Program-made: the position numbers and the translations under genes | Assembly: GCF_011009555.1 (NCBI RefSeq) | Contig: NZ_QXHD01000004.1 | Location: forward strand, 1,234,531 to 1,270,069 | Length of the DNA stretch: 35,539 nt | Source of the DNA: Adonisia turfae CCMR0081 | Lineage (GTDB): Bacteria; Cyanobacteriota; Cyanobacteriia; Phormidesmidales; Phormidesmidaceae | Reading direction: 5' to 3' | The notes under the pieces: generated by a model | The model's database searches: none | The model's input: the letters and a program-made list of their open reading frames with translations, nothing else | Told to the model about the DNA's origin: nothing | In this document: in pieces, positions 8,389-14,671 of the stretch | How the letters are laid out: every line of letters begins with the position of its first letter | Numbering within the stretch: the first letter of the stretch is position 1

Positions 8389-9015
8389 GGAGCACCTAAT
8401 AATTGGACGATGCTTAAAACCGCATCCAAGTTAAAGCCCCTAAAGTCGTCTAAAACTATAGGTATGAATACGGCCTATATTAAATATTGCCTTAGGGTGC
8501 TCAATAAAATCGATTAAATTCATCTATACCTTTTATGCAACCCGTGAAGTAGATCATTTGATCTATTTGCTGGCCGGACATAGACTAGAAAATTGAGCAA
8601 ATAGCTAACAACGCTGACAACCATGGGTCTAATCAGCATTCGCCCGGAGGGTTTATAGCGTTCCCCAAGCAGCCTTTGCCTCTGGATGGATGGCAGTGCG
8701 GGGAGCCCGCCGTCATCGTGGCTACGAACAAAGAATTTTCATCATTTTGTAGTTTTCTACAAAGGTTCATAGCAATTTTTATTAAACAGATTGCAGGGTT
8801 TGATTATTGTCGAAAATGCTACTGAAAAATTAGTGTAGATACACCATTAGACAGGGTTTTCTGATATTTGAACGATCTCTGTCATCGGTACCAACGAAAT
8901 GCTTGCCATAACCTTGTGCATCTCACCTAAACGAGCAAAAACGAGTCCGAGATCGGGGGCGATTGACCGTTAATGCTTTAGCATCTACAGCAGCCATAGA
9001 TAGTGAACATGAACC
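8389..9015. other. Long intergenic regulatory region with several palindromes
   Basis: These 627 bases lie between the divergent LysR and response-regulator genes and hold no convincing ORF. Besides the LysR box there are four short inverted repeats: TAGATCA-TT-TGATCTA (8550-8565), TTTGTAG-TTTT-CTACAAA (8746-8763), GTGTA-GA-TACAC (8833-8844) and ATGCT-TT-AGCAT (8973-8984). A GC-rich block near 8640-8735 stands out from AT-rich surroundings. A leader RNA or a small RNA is possible but not demonstrated. Confidence 0.55.
8457..8479. promoter_or_regulatory. LysR box (TATAGG-N11-CCTATA)
   Basis: The 6-base arms TATAGG (8457-8462) and CCTATA (8474-8479) are perfect inverted repeats separated by exactly 11 bases, the classic T-N11-A architecture of LysR-type operators. 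The centre also contains GTAT-GA-ATAC. The site sits 69-91 bases upstream of the LysR start codon at 8388, the usual place for an autoregulatory recognition site. Confidence 0.7.
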
Positions 9016-9705
9016 ATGGGCCCCACATTCAACGAAGCAACTACCGGTAAAATCCTGATTGTTGATGACCACCAGGTTGTACTGAGCGGCACCATCGACA
9101 TATTACGGCAGCACTATCCAACCTACGAGCTGTTGACCGCTAAGACAGCCCAGGAAGCTCTAGAACAGCTAGCCAACCATCGCCTCAGCCTGGTTGTTTT
9201 AGATTTATCCATTCCTGAGGCCTACCAACAAGATGCCAAGGTAGAAACTGGCATTGAGCTGCTCAGGCAGGTGATGAAACATTACCCAGAGCAAAATATT
9301 ACTGTCCAAAGTACCTACATTAAAGCTTTGGTCAGAGTTCGTTCAGAGATCGATAGTCATGAAGGTGGCTTCACCATCGTCGATAAGAGCATGTCCAGCC
9401 AGGACATTTTTCAGCGGGTTGACGGTGCCCTTAAAGGGTTTAGCCACACTAGAGGCATCAAGGCTCTGCAGGCTGGTATTGAACTTAAACCTGAGTGGTT
9501 AGACGTACTTACGTTAGCTTTTCACGAAGGGTTGCAAGATAAGGCTATTGCCCAAAAATTAAACGTACAACCCAGCACAATTCGTCACTATTGGAACAAG
9601 CTCTACGACGTTCTAGAAATTGACCCTGAACTTGATAAAAAAGACGGCAAAAATTTGCGCAGCCTGACTGAGATCCGGGCGCGTGAGCGAGGGCTACTGG
9701 ACTAA
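9016..9705 (+). CDS. NarL/LuxR-type response regulator
   Basis: The 229-residue protein has a receiver domain (about 11-138) and a C-terminal helix-turn-helix (about 162-201). Receiver residues visible are the acidic pair D17/D18 (LIVDDHQ), the phospho-acceptor D63 (VVLDLSIP) and K124 (IVDKSM). The output domain, LDVLTLAFHEGLQDKAIAQK, then a recognition helix ending in PSTIRHYWNKLY, resembles NarL/LuxR DNA-binding domains but is divergent. The receiver has an insertion after D63 (about PEAYQQDAKVETG). The gene stop (TAA 9703-9705) shares one base with the kinase ATG, so regulator and kinase are co-translated and almost certainly cognate. The target is unknown; the peptide gene downstream is an obvious candidate. 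Confidence 0.88.
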   Translation: MGPTFNEATTGKILIVDDHQVVLSGTIDILRQHYPTYELLTAKTAQEALEQLANHRLSLVVLDLSIPEAYQQDAKVETGIELLRQVMKHYPEQNITVQSTYIKALVRVRSEIDSHEGGFTIVDKSMSSQDIFQRVDGALKGFSHTRGIKALQAGIELKPEWLDVLTLAFHEGLQDKAIAQKLNVQPSTIRHYWNKLYDVLEIDPELDKKDGKNLRSLTEIRARERGLLD

Positions 9706-11681
9706 TGGAGGAGCAACGCCGCCGGGACAGGGTCTTAGATATCTTCAAAACTAGCCTGTGGGGTTTTGGCATCATTGCTTCAGTTTTGGGAGCCCGCACT
9801 CTAGGCGCATTTCACGCCCTAGAGTTGATGGTGCTAGATCGTTTTTTTACGCTCAACACCCGGCTTTCTATTGAAGCTCCAGATCAGAAAATTGCAATTG
9901 TGCAAGTTGGTCAGCCCTTTGTGGAAGGGTCCGCTGATAAAGGTTACACAATCACTGCCGACTCCCTGGCAAACGTTCTAGAAGGCATCTTCAACAGTGA
10001 CCCAGCTGTTGTTGGCACCGATATTGTTTCGTATAGAATCACAGGCGATCACCAGGAACTGCTATCTGTTATCAATCAACATTCCAACTTGATCACAGTT
10101 GAAAATAGCGACCCCAACATTGCTGAACCCATTCCAGGACTCACTAGCCAACAATTATCTACTCAGGTAGGGTTCAACGATCTGATTTTTGATAGGGATG
10201 GCACTGTCCGTCGAGCTTTACTAGGCTCTTCGTTTCAAGGAGAGTCTAATGACTTCAAATTTTCCTTTCCAGTTCAAGTAGTTCGAGAGTATTTCAAAAA
10301 CAGAGTTCAAAATACTGAAAGCGAAGCCATTGAGTTGGCAAATGGTCTCGAAGATACAGGCACCATGCGCTTTGGTTCTGCTGAGATACCGCGTATCCGA
10401 CCTATTTATGGATATACCGAGCGAGAAATAGAGGGCGTTGAAACCCTGATTAACTATAGAGGCCAGATCACCCCTTTTAAAGTGATCAGTGCCAGGGAGT
10501 TACTGGTATCAGCAAACAAGGATGAGCTCATCAAAGATAAAATCATCATCCTCAATTTAGAGGGCCTATCACCGGGATTTGCAGTTCCTCTCACCAGGGT
10601 ATTTAGAAGTAGTTTGAATGATAACGATAACGATCAGATAGTGACTGGCATCGAAATTCAAGCTCATATTATTAGTCAATTAGTCCAAGCAGTTGAATCC
10701 CAAAGACCTTTAATTTCAACCCATCAATCTGCACAGTATATATTTTTAATCATTTTCTCAATACTGGGTATCAGCTGTAGCAGATTCTCAAAGGACGTCA
10801 TCAGCAACATTATTAGCCTATCAATCGTTATTTTTTCAGGTACTTTATTAAGCTATTTATTATTGCTAAATCTAGGTTTTTGGCTGCCCCTGACTGCGAC
10901 TCTGATATCTACAACGGCTAATGGACTGATTTATATTAACTATGCTCAGAATAAGCGTCGCTGGGAAAAACTAATGGCGCAACGGAATCTAGCTCTCGAA
11001 AAGGAACGTCAGTTGTCTGAGCAATTAGATTCTCAACGCCAAAAAACAATTGAGAATGTATTTGACTCCATTCATAATGGTCCCTTGCAAACATTGGCAA
11101 ATCTTCTCAGGCGAACCCGTGACGAAACTATTAATTTATCTGAAGTTTGCTTAAGTCTAGAAGATCTCAACCGTGAAATTCGCTATATAGGTGACTCGAT
11201 TAAACAGGACGCTAGCGATCGCAAACATACCCTCGACGTTAGCTACGCTGGCACTAAGTTTGATTTAGGTATACCTCTGCACGAATTATTTCAAGAGGTT
11301 TATGATGCCATGTTATCAAGGCCATTATTAGGGTTTTCTAACCTTAAGTTCACCATCATATCGTTTGACCCAATTGAGTCCGAGAAATTAAGCATTGAAG
11401 TTAAACGCAAGCTATGTAGATTTTTAGAAGAAGCCCTCGGTAATGTTGGCAAACATGCAGTTGGTTCAACTCGTCTAGTCGTAACGGGGAAACATAAAGA
11501 CAGTCATTATGAGCTGACCGTAGCTGATAACGGACCTTGCGAAAAACTTGATGAAGTGGAAACAGGAGAAGGAACACGCATTGGCAAGGAAGTCTCTAAA
11601 TTAACGAGAGGTCAATTTATCCATAGACTCAACAAACCTAAGGGATTTCTATGTCAATTAACCTTCCCTATATCTACTTAA
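9705..11681 (+). CDS. CHASE2-domain sensor histidine kinase
   Basis: This 658-residue membrane kinase has an N-terminal membrane helix (about 13-31) and a large extracytoplasmic CHASE2 domain (about 40-335; features include ALELMVLDRFFTLN, VGTDI, FDRDGTVRR and INYRG). Three C-terminal membrane helices follow (about 344-410), then a coiled linker and a NarL-class kinase core. The phospho-acceptor is H457 in DSIHNGPLQTL, close to the HisKA_3 pattern. The ATPase has N580 (EEALGNVGKHA), DNG at 608-610 and a glycine-rich GEGTRIGKEV. This matches the NarL-type regulator encoded just upstream (TAATG overlap). The middle (about 10700-10900) is AT-rich. CHASE2 probably senses an extracytoplasmic signal, identity unknown. 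Confidence 0.93.
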   Translation: MEEQRRRDRVLDIFKTSLWGFGIIASVLGARTLGAFHALELMVLDRFFTLNTRLSIEAPDQKIAIVQVGQPFVEGSADKGYTITADSLANVLEGIFNSDPAVVGTDIVSYRITGDHQELLSVINQHSNLITVENSDPNIAEPIPGLTSQQLSTQVGFNDLIFDRDGTVRRALLGSSFQGESNDFKFSFPVQVVREYFKNRVQNTESEAIELANGLEDTGTMRFGSAEIPRIRPIYGYTEREIEGVETLINYRGQITPFKVISARELLVSANKDELIKDKIIILNLEGLSPGFAVPLTRVFRSSLNDNDNDQIVTGIEIQAHIISQLVQAVESQRPLISTHQSAQYIFLIIFSILGISCSRFSKDVISNIISLSIVIFSGTLLSYLLLLNLGFWLPLTATLISTTANGLIYINYAQNKRRWEKLMAQRNLALEKERQLSEQLDSQRQKTIENVFDSIHNGPLQTLANLLRRTRDETINLSEVCLSLEDLNREIRYIGDSIKQDASDRKHTLDVSYAGTKFDLGIPLHELFQEVYDAMLSRPLLGFSNLKFTIISFDPIESEKLSIEVKRKLCRFLEEALGNVGKHAVGSTRLVVTGKHKDSHYELTVADNGPCEKLDEVETGEGTRIGKEVSKLTRGQFIHRLNKPKGFLCQLTFPIST

Positions 11682-11710
11682 TTTAATAATTAAAAGCCGT
11701 TTTTAAAGTG

Positions 11711-11740
11711 TTGCTTTTGAATATCAGGTAAGCATATAAA
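11711..11740 (+). promoter_or_regulatory. Weak candidate promoter before the exported peptide gene
   Basis: TTGCTT (11711-11716) and TATAAA (11735-11740) are 18 bases apart. If used, the peptide gene would have its own transcript with a leader of about 90 bases in addition to read-through from the kinase gene. Visual call only; the region is AT-rich and chance matches are likely. Confidence 0.3.
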
Positions 11741-11835
11741 GATTAGGAATTAAATACATTTATCTTCGAATTTAAGCCCTGATCAACACACAATAGGAAC
11801 GTATTTATGAGGTGTCACTTAGTAACATTTAGGAG

Positions 11836-12015
11836 GTGATAAAAACGACTACGTTAAGAGTGACTAAAAGACTATGGCTCCATATTGTCATAGCATCATT
11901 GATTTCAATGCCAATCATTTCTGTATTGGATAGTGCAGCTAGTGCCAACTATGTCCCCCCCCCGGACGCAGGACGCTCTGGTGATGGTAATGGTGGTTTC
12001 GGCTCCAGCCGTTAA
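11836..12015 (+). CDS. Small exported peptide, DUF928-N-terminus-like, unusual start
   Basis: This is a short reading frame that follows the kinase. From the GTG at 11836 it has 59 codons; from the in-frame GTG at 11860 it has 45. It encodes basic residues (TKRLW), a hydrophobic segment (about 15-31 of the long form), a cleavage-like SAASA, then a mature part NYVPPPDAGRSGDGNGG and a short FGSSR end. The Pro/Gly/Arg composition recalls, from memory, the YxPP...G.PG..GGGTR segment after the signal peptide of cyanobacterial DUF928 proteins. The start is odd: the perfect Shine-Dalgarno AGGAGGTGAT (11831-11840) has no ATG at proper distance; ACG at 11845 sits 8 bases after AGGAGG. It is followed 32 bases later by a strong terminator. 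Function unknown; it may be a secreted signal or structural peptide. Confidence 0.6.
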   Translation: MIKTTTLRVTKRLWLHIVIASLISMPIISVLDSAASANYVPPPDAGRSGDGNGGFGSSR

Positions 12016-12047
12016 CTATCCACATTAGGAAATGATTTAAATCACAG

Positions 12048-12085
12048 AAGCGGGGTGATTTCATGGGAAATCACCCCGCTTTTTT
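12048..12085 (+). terminator. Strong intrinsic terminator
   Basis: The 15-bp perfect stem AAGCGGGGTGATTTC (12048-12062) pairs with 12067-12081 around the four-base loop ATGG, followed by a run of T (12080-12085). It closes the regulator-kinase-peptide unit. Confidence 0.92.
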
Positions 12086-12094
12086 AGTAAAGTG

Positions 12095-12110
12095 TCTACA
12101 ACGTTGTAGA
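12095..12110. promoter_or_regulatory. Perfect 16-bp palindrome TCTACAACGTTGTAGA
   Basis: The sequence is its own reverse complement. It lies 10 bases after the T-run of the terminator. The half-site CTACAA also forms the inverted repeat at 8746-8763 upstream of the response-regulator gene, in the opposite order. It could be a dimeric DNA-binding protein site; no neighbouring gene start supports that directly. Confidence 0.4.
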
Positions 12111-12295
12111 AAAGTTCAAAGGGCTTTGGAGAGAAGATCTGAGAAGCCTGAAGAAAAGCCCACAAAGGTCTGCATAAAAGCAAATTGTTTTGAAAAGAAG
12201 CCTTAGCTATTCTGTGATTGTTCGATAAAGCATCAGTGATACAGCTTACTTTCCTGCATGGCTAGCTGATTTTCCATCCGTATCATTAATTCCAG

Positions 12296-12499
12296 ATGTC
12301 TGATGGTCATGCCGCTTTTTCAACATCCTTTGCTTTTCTCGGAGCTTGTGCAATGCCCTTTCTACCACTTTTTACCGTTTGTCTCGCTTTCTTCCTCTTT
12401 TCTGAGGTCTTAACTCCTAAGTCCAAGAAAAAGGAAACAAAAGACGTACCTACAAAATTGTTAATTGAGTTAACAAGCGCTGAAGGCAGTGCTGAGTAA
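12296..12499 (+). CDS. Doubtful small membrane ORF
   Basis: This 67-codon frame has a hydrophobic stretch (about 8-38: FLGACAMPFLPLFTVCLAFF is its core) followed by a lysine-rich segment (TPKSKKKETKD) and a short polar tail, as expected for a one-helix membrane protein. No ribosome-binding site precedes the ATG, no relative is recognised, and an overlapping frame on the other strand is equally long. It may be real but is as likely to be chance. Confidence 0.25.
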   Translation: MSDGHAAFSTSFAFLGACAMPFLPLFTVCLAFFLFSEVLTPKSKKKETKDVPTKLLIELTSAEGSAE

Positions 12500-12548
12500 C
12501 TGGGCAATCATTTGAATAAGCACTAACCCCCACCATCTTGAGTTCAGA

Positions 12549-12630
12549 GGACAACACCATGATCGTTCTATCTTCCATGAAAGCAATGAGAACACGGCGT
12601 ACAGAGCTATTGGCAAGCCTGGTGTTGTCC
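12549..12630. repeat. 82-base element with 11-bp terminal inverted repeats
   Basis: GGACAACACCA (12549-12559) and its exact reverse complement TGGTGTTGTCC (12620-12630) bound a 60-base interior. No target-site duplication is visible beside the arms. It could be a MITE-like remnant or a long-range RNA stem. Confidence 0.45.
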
Positions 12631-12820
12631 CTATGGCACAAGCTTAGACCCGAGCAAGGCTGTGAAGCTGATTGCTGCTAATATCCTGCATTAGTCGATA
12701 GATGTAAGCGCTCAGTAAATAACCCGCGACAATTTTTTCAAGTTTTGCTGTGACAGTAAGGAGTGAAGGCCAAGCGTTAGTGGTCTTTGCTCCTTTTCTT
12801 ATTGGGGTAGTGGGGAGCTT

Positions 12821-12840
12821 GCCCTGAGCCTGTCGAAGGG
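12821..12840. repeat. Dispersed GCCCTGAGCCTGTCGAAGGG motif
   Basis: This 20-base motif is a form of a short sequence (CCCTTCGACAGGCTCAGGGC on the other strand) that I know as frequently dispersed in intergenic DNA of cyanobacteria and other bacteria. A diverged relative lies at 14507-14540. Both flank the adaptor gene. Confidence 0.5.
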
Positions 12841-12880
12841 TGGGAAGTAGAGAAAAAGGGGGTGGGCGATGAACCGACAA

Positions 12881-14215
12881 CTAGTCTTGCTCATCTCGGT
12901 TAAAGCGGAGATTATCTAGGGTTTGGCCAGGGGGTAAATCCACAAACACACGGTCCTCAGCCGTGACACCATCTAAAATTTGGATTTGATTGCCGATCTG
13001 AGGCCCTAAGGTGACGGGACGGAAACGAATATTTTGATTGTTTGCACCAGGTACCAGAACACCGGTTTCCCCACCCTGGGTAACCACAGCAACCGCTGGT
13101 ACGACTAAAGCATCTGTGAGGCGATTGCCGAGAAAGGCGACATCGACATTCATATTTGAGCGCAGCTGCTCTAGACCATTCTCTAAGCGAATTCGCACCT
13201 GAAAAATGGTGACATTTTGGCGTTCAATGGCCTCTGGGGCAATCAGCCGCACTGTCCCCTTAAACAGGTTTTCTGGATAAGCTGTCGATACAATTTCTAC
13301 CGCCTGACCCACTTGAACTTGACCTAAATCGGCTTCAGGCACTTCGGCAACAACTTCTAAACCATCGGCGATCGCAAAAATAGCACTAGATGTGGCTGAA
13401 GCCGCTTCAGATGCTGACGTGGTTGGCGTGACAAAGGCTCCCTCAGTGGCAAATTTTTGGGTCACAACCCCGGCAAAGGGGGCTCGGATAATGGTGTTGT
13501 CGATGCGAGTTTGAGCGGCTGAGACTTGGCCTTTAGCGCGCTCAACACGGGCAGTGGCCTGGGCAACATCCTCCGGGTCCGGATCATCTTCTAGATCTAC
13601 AAACCGTTGTTGCGCTTCGACCACCCTGGCCTCAAGCTGGCGCACATTGGCCAGGGCACTCTCGACGGCATTCTCACTATTGTCGAGTTCGCGAGCAGAA
13701 ATTGCCCCCTGGCTGTAAAGGTCCCGATCGCGATCCAAGTCTCCCTCCACCAGGCTCAATCGCGCCTCAGCATCCACCAGCTGGGCTCTCACCGCCTCCA
13801 GATTTGACTCAGCCTGGGCCAGCTCTGGGCGATCTGTCCCCTGTAACAAATCCTGTAGTTGAGCCTCTACCTCTGCCAGATTGGCCTGGTTTTGGCGCAG
13901 TTGAGCATTCAAATCATCGATATCCATCCGGGCTACAACTTGCCCCTGCTCAACGATGTCTCCTTGTTCAACCAACAGCTCATCCACAATGCCCGAGTTC
14001 TTAGGGCTCAGGTTCACTGTGCGATAGGCTTCTACCTCACCACTGGCATTGATGCGAATCGTGACTTCTGCGGCCTCTACTGCCACAGTCAACGTATCAA
14101 CATCGTAGGTATTGGCACGATAGCGCCGGAAGGTGACTGCGCCAATACCAATAATTGCGATCGCAACACCGCCAACAATCCATGGCAAAGGGCGCTGCTT
14201 AAAAAACCATTTCAC
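12881..14215 (-). CDS. Periplasmic adaptor (HlyD/RND membrane-fusion) protein
   Basis: The 444-residue protein has one N-terminal membrane helix (about 12-28) and then the adaptor layout. A first lipoyl half is at about 55-95 (INASGEVEAYRTVNLSPKNS), then a long coiled-coil hairpin rich in Ala, Glu and Gln (about 100-240). The second lipoyl half, NTIIRAPFAGVVTQKFATEG, is near 243-262, followed by beta-barrel and membrane-proximal domains. Such proteins bridge an inner-membrane ABC (MacB-type) or RND pump to an outer-membrane channel. No pump gene is adjacent inside the window; downstream is the peptide region on the other strand. The start is GTG with GGAG 10 bases upstream. A palindromic operator about 210 bases upstream suggests repressor control. 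Confidence 0.9.
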   Translation of the reverse strand: MKWFFKQRPLPWIVGGVAIAIIGIGAVTFRRYRANTYDVDTLTVAVEAAEVTIRINASGEVEAYRTVNLSPKNSGIVDELLVEQGDIVEQGQVVARMDIDDLNAQLRQNQANLAEVEAQLQDLLQGTDRPELAQAESNLEAVRAQLVDAEARLSLVEGDLDRDRDLYSQGAISARELDNSENAVESALANVRQLEARVVEAQQRFVDLEDDPDPEDVAQATARVERAKGQVSAAQTRIDNTIIRAPFAGVVTQKFATEGAFVTPTTSASEAASATSSAIFAIADGLEVVAEVPEADLGQVQVGQAVEIVSTAYPENLFKGTVRLIAPEAIERQNVTIFQVRIRLENGLEQLRSNMNVDVAFLGNRLTDALVVPAVAVVTQGGETGVLVPGANNQNIRFRPVTLGPQIGNQIQILDGVTAEDRVFVDLPPGQTLDNLRFNRDEQD

Positions 14216-14429
14216 TCGCTGATAACTCCGTGGTAATAACCGAGATTACTAGAGCACAAGCCAGTATTGATGCCCCTATGTAGCTTAACGAATTTATTGA
14301 ATCATCAGGGTCAATAGGCATCACCAAAAACAACTATGGAGGAGAATATTTTAAGCTCACAACAAGGGTCGACAGATTTTCCCGTGCTTGAGCTCTAAAT
14401 TACTGTTGAAGAAGATGGGTTCGATAGAT

Positions 14430-14469
14430 AACAGAACGTCAGATAACAGAACGTTCTGTTAACCGTTCT
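14430..14469. promoter_or_regulatory. Palindromic operator array, TetR-like
   Basis: The 18-bp perfect palindrome TAACAGAACGTTCTGTTA is at 14444-14461. The half-site AACAGAACG occurs at 14430-14438 and 14445-14453, as part of a 13-base direct repeat AGATAACAGAACG with a 15-base period. Its complement CGTTCTGTT is at 14452-14460, with a further CGTTCT at 14464-14469. Such overlapping GAACGTTC palindromes are typical of TetR-family repressors controlling efflux genes. It lies about 215-255 bases upstream of the adaptor start on the minus strand. No TetR gene is in the window. Confidence 0.65.
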
Positions 14470-14506
14470 AAAAACCTATACAAAATCCTGACTGATAGTG
14501 CCTGAT

Positions 14507-14526
14507 GTCGAAGGACAGGCTTCGAC
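14507..14526. repeat. Hairpin repeat GTCGAAG-N6-CTTCGAC
   Basis: Perfect 7-base arms surround the loop GACAGG. The following bases (GGTGCGCTCAGCCGACC) continue the resemblance to the dispersed TTCGACAGGCTCAG motif found at 12821-12840, so this appears to be a diverged copy with a local inversion. Confidence 0.45.
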
Positions 14527-14671
14527 GGTGCGCTCAGCCGACCTCCACAAGGGAATGCCCCTATAGGATTGTCCATTTTTAATGTCTACTGACACAACAA
14601 TTACCAGCGAGACAGACTCAAGCTCTGCTCGGAGTACCCTTAGATATTCGCTCTCTCAGTCAATGGTGGCG

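Larger units (their letters stand above)
12016..12880. other. Gene-poor region with palindromes and repeats
   Basis: Between the peptide gene and the adaptor gene lie 865 bases with no recognised gene. They contain the terminator, a 16-bp palindrome (12095-12110), one doubtful small ORF (12296-12499), an 82-base element bounded by 11-bp inverted repeats (12549-12630) and a copy of the dispersed CCCTTCGACAGGCTCAGGGC-type motif (12821-12840). The mixed character suggests a decayed or repeatedly rearranged site. Confidence 0.55.
14216..14671. other. Intergenic region upstream of the adaptor gene
   Basis: These 456 bases lie between the aarF-like stop and the adaptor start, both on the minus strand. 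They contain the operator-like palindrome array (14430-14470) and a hairpin repeat (14507-14526). Two tiny plus-strand frames (20 and 34 codons) were not accepted as genes. Confidence 0.55.

Noticed and set aside
12307..12507. Minus-strand frame of 66 codons with a lysine/arginine-rich end, opposite the doubtful small ORF
   Set aside because: No ribosome-binding site, no recognised family, and its basic composition is the complement of a T-rich plus strand.
12450..12641. Minus-strand frame of 63 codons over the inverted-repeat element
   Set aside because: It spans the 82-base repeat, has no family signature or binding site and is probably chance.
14336..14398. 20-codon frame (MEENILSSQQGSTDFPVLEL) on the plus strand upstream of the adaptor gene
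   Set aside because: Too short to support, no family, and its GGAGGAG lies inside its own first codons, so it cannot serve this start.
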